Source of the DNA: Campylobacter jejuni
GTDB taxonomy: Bacteria; Campylobacterota; Campylobacteria; Campylobacterales; Campylobacteraceae
Assembly: GCF_001457695.1 (NCBI RefSeq)
Contig: NZ_LN831025.1
Coordinates: 310,001 to 374,000, forward strand
Length of the DNA stretch: 64,000 nucleotides
Direction: 5' to 3'
Each line of letters starts with the position of its first letter. Within the stretch, counting starts at the first letter, position 1. The notes beneath the pieces were generated by a model, which was given only the letters and a program-made list of their open reading frames with translations, searched no databases and was not told where the DNA came from. Below, piece after piece: positions 17,892 through 25,575 of the stretch. The translations under genes and the position numbers were made by a program.

Positions 17892-18209
17892 TTAATATTT
17901 TTTTTTCAATTTAACCCCAACTGTAGCATTTTTTATTATATGGGGTTTGAAAATTTTTATATTAAGATTGGTTAAATTAGGAAAATCTTTTTTTAAATTT
18001 AAGCTTACAAAGTCTAAAGACTCTTCAAGGGTGTAAAATTCTTCTTTTTTATACCATTTTTTAATTTTGGTAATTACCTCTGCATAATTTAAAAATTCAT
18101 TTGCTTTAGCTTTAAGCTTGATAATAATTTTTTGTTTTTTTCTTCTTTCAAAATCTAATATACCGATGATACACTTAAAGTGAAATTTTATTTTTATATG
18201 ACTTTGCAT
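17892..18209 (-). CDS. folB: Dihydroneopterin aldolase (FolB-like)
   Basis: A 105-residue protein of the tunnelling-fold family. The N-terminal strand IKFHFKCIIGILDFERRKKQKI corresponds to the FolB start (canonically I..L...GI.G...E), the central EEFYTLEESLDFV holds the conserved Glu of the substrate pocket, and IKIFKPHIIKNATVGVKLKKK matches the terminal strand. FolB makes 6-hydroxymethyl-dihydropterin for folate. The gene is quite diverged and strongly basic. Its start overlaps the end of plsY by 16 bases, a pairing also found in other bacteria. Confidence 0.75.
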   Translation of the reverse strand: MQSHIKIKFHFKCIIGILDFERRKKQKIIIKLKAKANEFLNYAEVITKIKKWYKKEEFYTLEESLDFVSLNLKKDFPNLTNLNIKIFKPHIIKNATVGVKLKKKY

Positions 18210-18802
18210 TCTTCTTTAAAAATCAATCTTTTAATATTAGGCAGATGTTTATATACTATAATAAAAGCGATAATGAAAACGGGTGCATGTGTATGAATTT
18301 CTAAGTCATAATTAAATATAAAAGAACTTACAACAAAAGCAAGTAACGCTGCTAAAGAAGCTAGCGAAGATATTTTAAAAATTTTTCCAATAACTACCCA
18401 CACAATAAATGCTGTAAGCACTTCCAATGGAAGTAAAACTATCATAGCACCTGCTCCTGTTGCTATGCCTTTCCCTCCTTCAAATAACAAGTAAATTGAA
18501 AAACAGTGTCCAAAAATAGCCAAAACTGCTACACTCCAAAGCAAAGCTTGATCATAATGAAGAAATTTCAAGATTAGTAAAGGAATAGCTGCTTTTGCAA
18601 AATCTAAAATTATTGTAGCAATGGCAAGTTTTTTTGCTAGTTTGGGATTTTTTTCTTTTACTACTCTTAAAACATTGGTTGCTCCTATACTTTTTGAACC
18701 TTCTTTTTTGATATCGGTTTTAGCAAAAAATTTAGCTAGAATCAGTCCAAAAGGGATTGAACCTAAAAGATATATAAAAGCGTAAATTATTAAATTTTCC
18801 AT
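18194..18802 (-). CDS. plsY: Glycerol-3-phosphate acyltransferase PlsY
   Basis: A 202-residue inner-membrane protein with five to six helices that acylates glycerol-3-phosphate using acyl-phosphate, the first step of phospholipid synthesis. The three PlsY motifs are present: LLGSIPFGLILAKFF, EGSKSIGATNVLRVVKEK and FEGGKGIATGAG. It is the first gene of a minus-strand run with folB. The ATG at 18802 follows AAAAGGATATT. A palindrome and a -10-like element lie just upstream. Confidence 0.95.
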   Translation of the reverse strand: MENLIIYAFIYLLGSIPFGLILAKFFAKTDIKKEGSKSIGATNVLRVVKEKNPKLAKKLAIATIILDFAKAAIPLLILKFLHYDQALLWSVAVLAIFGHCFSIYLLFEGGKGIATGAGAMIVLLPLEVLTAFIVWVVIGKIFKISSLASLAALLAFVVSSFIFNYDLEIHTHAPVFIIAFIIVYKHLPNIKRLIFKEECKVI

Positions 18803-18819
18803 AATATCCTTTTCAAATC

Positions 18820-18837
18820 ATCTTAAAATTTTAAGAT
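18820..18837. promoter_or_regulatory. 18-bp perfect palindrome in the plsY leader
   Basis: ATCTTAAAATTTTAAGAT is an exact palindrome. It lies between the predicted plsY -10 element (18850-18855) and the plsY start codon, directly after the expected transcription start, so it could be an operator. It is AT-rich and of unknown specificity. Confidence 0.4.
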
Positions 18838-18849
18838 TTATAACTAAAA

Positions 18850-18855
18850 ATTATA
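18850..18855 (-). promoter_or_regulatory. Predicted -10 element of plsY
   Basis: TATAAT on the minus strand within AAGATATAATTTT, about 48 bases before the plsY ATG. No clear -35, as usual in Campylobacter. Confidence 0.5.
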
Positions 18856-18996
18856 TCTTATGAAAATAAATAAACAAAATAATTTTTATAGGATAAAAAT
18901 AGTATTAATTAATTGTAAATATTTTTTAATAATATTTATTTTTATTTAAGTTCTAAATGATTATTATTTTAATTTATCTTTAATAGGAGTTTATAA

Positions 18997-20022
18997 ATGA
19001 AAGTAAAATCATTGCTAATCACATCCTTAGTTGCTTTTTCAAGCTTAAATGCTGCAAGTCTTATAGATGAAGCTAAAAATTCAGGTCTTGTTGCCTTACC
19101 AAAAGATCAAAAAGGCGTTGATGAAATTTTAAAACAAAATGGAGTAAAGGCTAGTGAATTTACTCTTGAAAAAGCAGAGCTTGGCAAAAAGCTTTATTTT
19201 GAACCACGCCTTTCAAAAAGTGGTATCATTTCTTGTAATACCTGTCATAATGTAGGACTTGGTGGAACAGATGGAATCAGTGCTGCAGTGGGTCATAAAT
19301 GGACAGCAAATCCTCATCATTTAAATTCACCAACAGTTTATAATGCGGTTTTAAATAATACTCAATTTTGGGATGGTCGTGCAGGAACATTAGCCGATCA
19401 AGCTAAAGGTCCAATCCAAGCTGATCCTGAAATGGCAACTCCTGCTAAACTCGCAGTAGAAAAAATTTCATCATTGCCTGAATATGTGAGTGAGTTTAAA
19501 AAAATCTATGGTAAAAGCGGTGTAAATTTTGACAATATTGCTGATGCAATTGCAAATTTTGAAAGAACTTTAATCACTCCATCTCGTTTTGATAAATTTT
19601 TAGAAGGCGATGAAAAAGCTTTAACAAAAGAAGAGCAAAAAGGTTTAAAACTTTTTATAGATAAAGGTTGTGTAGCTTGTCATAATGGTGTGAATTTAGG
19701 TGGCAATATGCAAGCGTTTGAAGTTGCTGGTAAATATAAATTTGCAAATTTAGGCGATTTTAAAGGTGATGCAAATGGCATGGTAAAAACTCCAACTTTA
19801 AGAAATGTTGCTGAAACTGCTCCATATTTTCATAATGGTGCGATTTGGAATTTAAAAGATGCTATTAAGGAAATGGGTAGTGTGCAACTTGGCATTAAAA
19901 TTTCTGATAAAGAAGCAAAAAGTATTGAAACTTTCTTAAAATCTTTAACAGGAACAAAACCAGCAATTGTTTATCCACAACTTCCTATTTCTACTGAAAA
20001 AACTCCTAAACCTGAACTATAA
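18997..20022 (+). CDS. Periplasmic di-heme cytochrome c peroxidase
   Basis: A 341-residue secreted protein with an N-terminal signal peptide (MKVKSLLITSLVAFSSLNAA). Two heme c motifs are present, CNTCH near residue 80 and CVACH near residue 225, the layout of bacterial CcpA-type peroxidases that reduce hydrogen peroxide with electrons from cytochrome c. Conserved WDGRAGTLADQAKGPI and TLRNVAETAPYFHNG segments support this. It probably protects the periplasm from peroxide. A strong AATAGGAG site precedes the ATG. AAATGATTATTATTTTA about 40 bases upstream is weakly like a Fur/PerR site. A hairpin terminator follows. Confidence 0.93.
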   Translation: MKVKSLLITSLVAFSSLNAASLIDEAKNSGLVALPKDQKGVDEILKQNGVKASEFTLEKAELGKKLYFEPRLSKSGIISCNTCHNVGLGGTDGISAAVGHKWTANPHHLNSPTVYNAVLNNTQFWDGRAGTLADQAKGPIQADPEMATPAKLAVEKISSLPEYVSEFKKIYGKSGVNFDNIADAIANFERTLITPSRFDKFLEGDEKALTKEEQKGLKLFIDKGCVACHNGVNLGGNMQAFEVAGKYKFANLGDFKGDANGMVKTPTLRNVAETAPYFHNGAIWNLKDAIKEMGSVQLGIKISDKEAKSIETFLKSLTGTKPAIVYPQLPISTEKTPKPEL

Positions 20023-20028
20023 GGTTCC

Positions 20029-20056
20029 AAACAAGCTCTATTTTTAGAGCTTGTTT
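20029..20056 (+). terminator. Terminator after the cytochrome c peroxidase gene
   Basis: A perfect 12-bp stem (AAACAAGCTCTA / TAGAGCTTGTTT) with a TTTT loop begins 6 bases after the stop codon. The T tract is short and interrupted, but position and stem length support a terminator. Confidence 0.75.
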
Positions 20057-20076
20057 AAATTTCTTTATCTTAGCTT

Positions 20077-20085
20077 TGCTATAAT
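20077..20085 (+). promoter_or_regulatory. Predicted extended -10 promoter of glmM
   Basis: TGCTATAAT matches the extended -10 consensus perfectly, 30 bases before the glmM ATG, just downstream of the preceding terminator. Confidence 0.65.
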
Positions 20086-20115
20086 TGTCTTTAAATTTTG
20101 CTAGAAAGGTTTGCA

Positions 20116-21453
20116 ATGAAACTTTTTGGAACTGATGGAGTTCGTGGAAAAGCGGGTGAATTTTTAGATAGTTTTTTGGCTATGCGTTTAGCAATGGCTG
20201 CGGGTATTTATTTTAAAGATAAAAGTATTACTAATAATATCTTAGTAGGAAAAGATACAAGAAGAAGCGGCTATATGATAGAAAATGCTATTGTTTCAGG
20301 GCTTACTTCTATAGGATATAATGTTATACAAATTGGTCCTATGCCAACTCCTGCGATTGCATTCTTAACTGAAGATATGCGTTGTGATGCAGGGATTATG
20401 ATTTCAGCTTCTCACAATCCTTATTATGATAATGGTATTAAATTTTTTAATGCTCATGGAAATAAACTCAGTGAAGATATAGAGAAAAAAATAGAAGAAA
20501 TTTATTTTGATGATAAGCTTATACAAGCCTCTAAGGTGGATATGGAAAAAATTGGTCAAGCAAAAAGAATTGATGATGTTATAGGAAGGTATATTGTTTC
20601 TATTAAAAATTCTTTTCCAAAAGATCTTACTTTAAAGTCTTTGCGTGTGGTTTTAGATGTGGCTCATGGGGCAGCTTATAAGGTAGCACCTACTGTTTTT
20701 AAGGAATTAGGTGCTGAAGTTATAGTAATGAGCGATAAACCTAATGGACTTAATATCAATGAAAATTGTGGAGCTTTACATCCTGCAAATTTAGCTGCTG
20801 AGGTAAAGCGTTTGCGTGCAGATGTGGGCTTTGCTTTTGATGGTGATGCAGATCGTTTGGTGGTTGTAGATGAAAAAGGCGAAGTGGCTAATGGAGATAG
20901 TTTATTAGGGGTTTTAGCACTTTATCTTAAAGAACAAGGTAAATTACAATCAAGTGTTGTAGCCACTATAATGAGTAATGGTGCTTTAAAAGAATTTTTA
21001 AATAAACATGGTATAGAACTTGATACTTGTAATGTGGGCGATAAATATGTGCTTGAAAAATTAAAAGCCAATGGTGGAAATTTTGGTGGAGAGCAAAGTG
21101 GGCATATTATTTTTAGTGATTATGCAAAAACTGGAGATGGTTTGATAGCTGCTTTGCAATTTAGTGCTTTAATGCTTTCTAAGAAAAAATCTGCAAGCTC
21201 TATTTTGGGTCAAGTCAAACCTTATCCTCAGCTTTTAACCAATCTTAAAATTGCAGAAAAAAAAGATTTAGATAAAATTAAAGGTTTAAAAGAATTAAAA
21301 AAAGATTTAGAAAATAAAAATATCAATACCTTATTTCGCTATTCTGGAACAGAAAATTTGATAAGACTTTTACTAGAAGCCAAAGATATTAAGCTCTTAG
21401 AAAAAGAAATGAAAAATGTTGTGGAGTTTTTTAAGAAAGCTTTAAATGGCTAA
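20116..21453 (+). CDS. glmM: Phosphoglucosamine mutase
   Basis: A 445-residue enzyme that converts glucosamine-6-phosphate to glucosamine-1-phosphate for peptidoglycan and lipooligosaccharide precursors. It begins [15 protein letters not shown]. The phosphoserine loop [19 protein letters not shown], the metal loop [13 protein letters not shown] and the sugar loop [10 protein letters not shown] are all present, with the phosphate-binding [10 protein letters not shown] at the C-terminus. I start at ATG 20116, behind AGAAAGG (20103-20109); an in-frame TTG 18 bases earlier has no such support. The stop overlaps the lspA start by 8 bases. Confidence 0.97.
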   Translation: MKLFGTDGVRGKAGEFLDSFLAMRLAMAAGIYFKDKSITNNILVGKDTRRSGYMIENAIVSGLTSIGYNVIQIGPMPTPAIAFLTEDMRCDAGIMISASHNPYYDNGIKFFNAHGNKLSEDIEKKIEEIYFDDKLIQASKVDMEKIGQAKRIDDVIGRYIVSIKNSFPKDLTLKSLRVVLDVAHGAAYKVAPTVFKELGAEVIVMSDKPNGLNINENCGALHPANLAAEVKRLRADVGFAFDGDADRLVVVDEKGEVANGDSLLGVLALYLKEQGKLQSSVVATIMSNGALKEFLNKHGIELDTCNVGDKYVLEKLKANGGNFGGEQSGHIIFSDYAKTGDGLIAALQFSALMLSKKKSASSILGQVKPYPQLLTNLKIAEKKDLDKIKGLKELKKDLENKNINTLFRYSGTENLIRLLLEAKDIKLLEKEMKNVVEFFKKALNG

Positions 21454-21916
21454 AACTTTTAAATTTATTTTTTATTTTTGGGGTGCCTTTGTTTTGGTTT
21501 TTGCCCTTGATCAATGGGTAAAATCCTTAACTTTAGCAGGACTTAGATGGCAGAGTGAATACTTAGATTTAACTTATGCTCTAAATACAGGCGTAGCTTT
21601 TTCAATGTTGAGTTTTTTAGAACATAATTTAAAATATTTACATCTTGCTTTAATTGTCGTGCTTTTTATTTATCTTTTTTGGCAAAAAACACTTTTAAAA
21701 ACTCATAGCATAGCTTTTGGAATGATGCTTGGTGCTGGCGTTTCAAATTTATTGGATCGTTTTATACATGGAGGTGTAGTGGATATGTTTTTTTGGCATA
21801 AATGGTTTAATTTTGCTATTTTTAATGTTGCAGATGTCATGATAAATATAAGTGTGGCTTTGATTTTAATACAAGAAATATTTAAAAAAAGGAAAAAAGA
21901 TGACAGAATGGATTAA
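21446..21916 (+). CDS. lspA: Lipoprotein signal peptidase (signal peptidase II)
   Basis: A 156-residue inner-membrane aspartic protease with four helices that removes signal peptides from diacylated prolipoproteins. Family motifs are visible: [39 protein letters not shown] and [11 protein letters not shown], which include the two catalytic Asp. Several predicted lipoproteins of this window would be its substrates, as would those modified by Lgt at the window end. It is coupled to glmM by an 8-base overlap and to hemJ by 17 bases. Confidence 0.96.
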   Translation: MAKTFKFIFYFWGAFVLVFALDQWVKSLTLAGLRWQSEYLDLTYALNTGVAFSMLSFLEHNLKYLHLALIVVLFIYLFWQKTLLKTHSIAFGMMLGAGVSNLLDRFIHGGVVDMFFWHKWFNFAIFNVADVMINISVALILIQEIFKKRKKDDRMD

Positions 21917-22352
21917 TGATTATTATTTTTGGATTAAATGGGTGCATTATTTGGCATTTGTTTCTTGGATGGCGGGTCTTTTTTATTTACCTCGTCTTTT
22001 TGTGTATCATGCTGAACATAAAGACAATAAAGGTTTTGTCGAGATTGTAAAAATTCAAGAAAGAAAGCTTTATTTTTATATACAAACTCCTGCAATGATT
22101 GCGACTTTAATCACAGGAAGTTTAATGTTACATGCTCATAAGGAAGTTTTAATGGTAGGTGCGGGTTTTATGCATGTTAAACTTACCTGTGTTACACTTT
22201 TGATTATTTTCCATATACATAATTATTATTGTTTAAAAGCTTTAGCAAATGATACTTCTACTAAAAGTGGAAAATATTTTAGAATTTATAATGAATTTCC
22301 AACTATAATGTTTATTATTATCGCTTTAATGATGGTTGTTCGTCCCTTTTAG
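21900..22352 (+). CDS. hemJ: HemJ-type protoporphyrinogen IX oxidase
   Basis: A 150-residue protein with four membrane helices of the former UPF0093 family. The N-terminal WIKWVHYLAFVSWMAGLFY and following LPRLFVYHAEH contain the conserved His and Arg of HemJ; the later AHKE and MHVKLTCV regions and RIYNEFPTIMFIIIALMMVVRPF are also typical. HemJ oxidises protoporphyrinogen IX, the penultimate step of heme synthesis. The start lies inside lspA. Its stop overlaps by 4 bases the stop of the convergent HemN-like gene. Confidence 0.88.
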   Translation: MTEWINDYYFWIKWVHYLAFVSWMAGLFYLPRLFVYHAEHKDNKGFVEIVKIQERKLYFYIQTPAMIATLITGSLMLHAHKEVLMVGAGFMHVKLTCVTLLIIFHIHNYYCLKALANDTSTKSGKYFRIYNEFPTIMFIIIALMMVVRPF

Positions 22353-23695
22353 TTTGCCTCCGCTTTAAATTCCATACTAGCGGAGTTAAGCGGATCAATA
22401 TTTTCTTTCATGATATCGATATAATCTTTATTTTTAAGACGCTTATCATCTCTAAATACTGCACGCACAAGATCCATTCCTGTGTAAAAATCTTTCATTA
22501 AAACTACAAAAAGATATTGACCAAATTCAGTTGCGATTAAAGCATTTTGATCTTTTATGATGGCACCACTTGTTTTAAGCCCTAAAAGTTCTACGAAAAG
22601 TTCTTTTTCGAGATTGCAATTTAGAGTTTTATTAAATTTATCAATTTGTATTTTCCCTGAAAAAATTTCAGTTAAAAAGACATATTTGATAATTTCTTTT
22701 TTATCAAAACAAGCTTTGGCTATATTAGCATTTTGTTTTTCTTGTATAAATTTAGCATAATCATTTAGATTAAATGCATTGATTAAAAGCTCCCCATCTA
22801 AAAAGCTAAAAGCCCCGCTGCCCACTCCTAGGTATTCATGATGAGAACTGACATATTCGTCATTAAGCTTGTTTTTTTCTAAAGAAAAACTCCAACCATT
22901 GTTTTGGGTATAGTCTTTAAAAAATTCGCGTATGATTTGATAATAAGTAAATTCATTATCTTTAATGCTCACTCCTAGACTTTTAGCGATATTATCTTTG
23001 GTAAGATTTGATTTCATTAAAGGATAGGTTGTGATTTGTTGCGGGGCTAAATTCTTAGCAATTTCTAAGTCATTTAAAAGTTGTTTTTCGCTTTGTCCTG
23101 GAAGATTGAAAATAAGATCTATACTAAAAATAGGTAAAATTCCTAAAGCTTTTGAAATTTTTTCTTGAAGTTCTTTAGATGAACCAAATTTATTATATCT
23201 TGCCACTTTTTTTAAAGTTTCATCATCAAAACTTTGAATCCCGCAACTTAAACGATCAATTATACCTTTAAACATAGAAAGCTTATTTGGATCAATATGA
23301 TTTGGATCGCTTTCGCATGAAATTTCTTTTATATTAAATAACTTTTTACAAAGTTCTAAGGTTTTTAATAATTCCTCTTCATTAATCAGTGTTGTACCAC
23401 CACCCACATACATGGAGGTAAAATTAAAACCTTTATCTTTCATGATTTTAATTTCTTCTCTAAGATTTTGAAAATATACTTTGGCTAAATTTTCATCATA
23501 ATAATATTTATGAAAGCTACAATAAGGACAAAAAGTATGGCAAAAAGGTACATGGGCATAAAGCATATAGCTTTTGTCTTGTTTTGGAATTTTTTCTTTG
23601 GGTTGTTTCAAAAGTTCGACATTGAAACCTTTTTGGAGGGATTTTTCCATCATAGTATGAGAGTATTTTAAAGCTAAATTTTGAAATAAATTCAT
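22349..23695 (-). CDS. Radical-SAM coproporphyrinogen III oxidase-like protein (HemN/HemW family)
   Basis: A 448-residue radical SAM protein. The cluster motif is CHTFCPYC with Cys at 52, 56 and 59. SMYVGGGTTL, LSCGIQSFDDETLKKVAR and FSIDLIFNLPGQSEKQL are shared by HemN and HemW. The C-terminal part lacks a clear HemN signature, so it could be oxygen-independent coproporphyrinogen dehydrogenase, a HemW-type heme chaperone, or a relative with another role. Direct convergence on hemJ is suggestive of heme metabolism but is not proof. Confidence 0.8.
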   Translation of the reverse strand: MNLFQNLALKYSHTMMEKSLQKGFNVELLKQPKEKIPKQDKSYMLYAHVPFCHTFCPYCSFHKYYYDENLAKVYFQNLREEIKIMKDKGFNFTSMYVGGGTTLINEEELLKTLELCKKLFNIKEISCESDPNHIDPNKLSMFKGIIDRLSCGIQSFDDETLKKVARYNKFGSSKELQEKISKALGILPIFSIDLIFNLPGQSEKQLLNDLEIAKNLAPQQITTYPLMKSNLTKDNIAKSLGVSIKDNEFTYYQIIREFFKDYTQNNGWSFSLEKNKLNDEYVSSHHEYLGVGSGAFSFLDGELLINAFNLNDYAKFIQEKQNANIAKACFDKKEIIKYVFLTEIFSGKIQIDKFNKTLNCNLEKELFVELLGLKTSGAIIKDQNALIATEFGQYLFVVLMKDFYTGMDLVRAVFRDDKRLKNKDYIDIMKENIDPLNSASMEFKAEAN

Positions 23696-23822
23696 AAGTG
23701 GCCTATATATTAAAATATTTAAGACATAACTTTATCAATTTTTAGCTAAAATAGGAGTAAATTTTTTATTTCTTAAATAAAAAATGGGATTAAGTTTTTA
23801 AATTATTTAAAAAGGATATAAA

Positions 23823-24074
23823 ATGGATAAAGCCAAAATTGTTCAAAATTTAAATGCTTTGTTTAAACAAAGAGCAGAGTTTTACTCTTATTTTGATGAA
23901 AATATTGCCAAAATCAATAATACTGAAGTATTTGATTTTAAGAATGCTAAAAATTTAAATTCAGAAGAGGTATATAAGCAATTTTATCATTTTGATTATG
24001 CTATAAGAAAATTATTGCCTGCTATTTACAAGGCTTATGAAATTACAGATGCAGATTTAGACAAAGATTTTTAA
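23823..24074 (+). CDS. Small protein of unknown function (83 aa)
   Basis: An 83-residue protein, MDKAKIVQNLNALFKQRAEF at the start, likely all helical and cytoplasmic, rich in Lys, Asn and acidic residues. I do not recognise a domain. AAAAAGGATATAAA gives a good ribosome site before ATG 23823. The leader contains an AT-only 11-bp inverted repeat (23761-23785). It stands alone between the divergent radical-SAM gene and the convergent cme operon and ends at a shared terminator hairpin, so it is a single-gene unit. Confidence 0.75.
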   Translation: MDKAKIVQNLNALFKQRAEFYSYFDENIAKINNTEVFDFKNAKNLNSEEVYKQFYHFDYAIRKLLPAIYKAYEITDADLDKDF

Positions 24075-24078
24075 TTTA

Positions 24079-24108
24079 TTTAGAGAATAGAACAAACTAT
24101 TCTCTAAA
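24079..24108. terminator. Bidirectional terminator between small gene and cmeC
   Basis: A perfect 12-bp stem (TTTAGAGAATAG / CTATTCTCTAAA) with a 6-base loop overlaps the last codons of cmeC and follows the convergent small gene by 5 bases. It can serve both strands. Confidence 0.75.
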
Positions 24109-25575
24109 AGACATATCTAAATTTTTTGATTCTTCTTTTATATTTTTACTCGTATCTTCACTTTGCTCAAATCCTCCACCAAATGCTTTGATTACATCTA
24201 TTATGGAATTGGCATAAGAATATTTAGTATTATTAAAAGCAACGGCAGCATTAAGCCAATTTTGACGTGCTTCTAAATAATCTTGCAAAGACATTTCTCC
24301 TATATCATAGCGTTCTTTAGCAATTTCATAGATTCTTTTGTAAGATTGTTCGCTTGCTTGTGCATTATCGTATTGTAAGCGTATAGTTTTTCTAGCTACT
24401 AAAGCATAGCGAATTTCTCCAAAAGCAGTAATCAAAGTATTTTGATAATTTACAAAAGCTTCATCTTTATTAAGCTTAGCTAAATTTACATTTTGGTAAA
24501 TTTCACCCCAATGAAAAATAGGCAGAGTAAAGTTTCCACCTATATTCCAAGTCTTAGAACCTCCTTTAACCAAGGTATCTAAATCCCCACTTTCAAATCC
24601 CAATAATCCTGTTAAAGAAAGGCTAGGTAAGAAAGCCGTGCGAGCTACTCCAACAAGATAATTTTGCTGAGTTAATTTTTCTAAAGAAGAGCCAATATCT
24701 GGACGTTGAAGCAAGATGGTGCTTGAAATTCCAGTTGGAATGTCAAATTCTTTAAGATTAAAAACTTGATAGCTTTGATTTTTGTAAAGTATGTCATTTA
24801 AATCATTTGAAGTTAAAATTTTTAAAGCTTTAAGGTAATTTTCTTTATTTAATTTTGCTTCATTATATTGCAAAGCCATACTTTCTAAGTTGGCTCTTGC
24901 TTGAGCAAGTTCATATTCACCTACAGCACCAACTTGAAATTTTTCATCATTAATCCTATAAATTTCTTTTGCAGATTCATAGGCTTCTTTAAGAGCATTT
25001 TCATTTTCATAAGCATTTACAAGATTAAAATAAGTTTGAACCGTATTTGAAATAACAGAAAGTCTTGCAGCTTCATAATCATACTCACTTGCTTTAAAGC
25101 TTGATTTTGAGGCACGATATGTATCGCGATATTTTCCCCAAAGATCGATTTCATAGCTTAAATTAAGCCCCATTTTAAAATCATTACCGTAACTTACTTC
25201 CCCAGTTCGATTGCTTGGAGCATTTATAGCTGTTTTTGCACGACTACCGCTTGCGCTACCATCAAATTTTGGCAACAAACTGCTAAAATCTATACCTAAT
25301 TGAGCAGCAGCTTGTTCCATGTGTATGAAGGCAAGTTTTAAATCATTATTATTTTTAAGTGCTAAATCAACCACTTTATTTAAATTTTCATCATCAAAAT
25401 CTTTCCACCAATTTTTTGTGATAGAGCTATTGTTTTCTTTTTCCCAAGATAAGGCTCCAAGCTTATTATCAATGCTATAGTTTGCTTCGGGAATATTTAA
25501 ATTTGGACTTAAAGAGCAAGCTGAAATCAAAAGAGTAAAACTTGCTATAGCACTAATTGAAATTATTTTATTCAT
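24097..25575 (-). CDS. cmeC: Outer-membrane channel lipoprotein of the CmeABC efflux pump
   Basis: A 492-residue TolC/OprM-type factor. The signal peptide ends in a lipobox (LISAC, Cys20), so it is likely lipid-anchored. Two OEP repeats follow, with typical FDGSASGSRAKT, NLSYEIDLWGKYRDTYRASK and LPSLSLTGLLGFESG segments. It forms the outer-membrane tunnel for bile salts, fluoroquinolones, macrolides and other drugs exported with CmeA and CmeB. The ATG overlaps the cmeB stop by 8 bases. A hairpin ends the operon. Confidence 0.96.
   Translation of the reverse strand: MNKIISISAIASFTLLISACSLSPNLNIPEANYSIDNKLGALSWEKENNSSITKNWWKDFDDENLNKVVDLALKNNNDLKLAFIHMEQAAAQLGIDFSSLLPKFDGSASGSRAKTAINAPSNRTGEVSYGNDFKMGLNLSYEIDLWGKYRDTYRASKSSFKASEYDYEAARLSVISNTVQTYFNLVNAYENENALKEAYESAKEIYRINDEKFQVGAVGEYELAQARANLESMALQYNEAKLNKENYLKALKILTSNDLNDILYKNQSYQVFNLKEFDIPTGISSTILLQRPDIGSSLEKLTQQNYLVGVARTAFLPSLSLTGLLGFESGDLDTLVKGGSKTWNIGGNFTLPIFHWGEIYQNVNLAKLNKDEAFVNYQNTLITAFGEIRYALVARKTIRLQYDNAQASEQSYKRIYEIAKERYDIGEMSLQDYLEARQNWLNAAVAFNNTKYSYANSIIDVIKAFGGGFEQSEDTSKNIKEESKNLDMSFRE

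Noticed and set aside
18954-18972. Fur/PerR-like sequence before cytochrome c peroxidase
   Set aside because: AAATGATTATTATTTTA fits only one half well; AT-rich DNA gives such matches by chance, so not listed as a site.
23761-23785. AT-only 11-bp inverted repeat before the small 83-aa gene
   Set aside because: Made of A and T almost entirely (ATTTTTTATTT), no conserved context, so it is easily explained by base composition.
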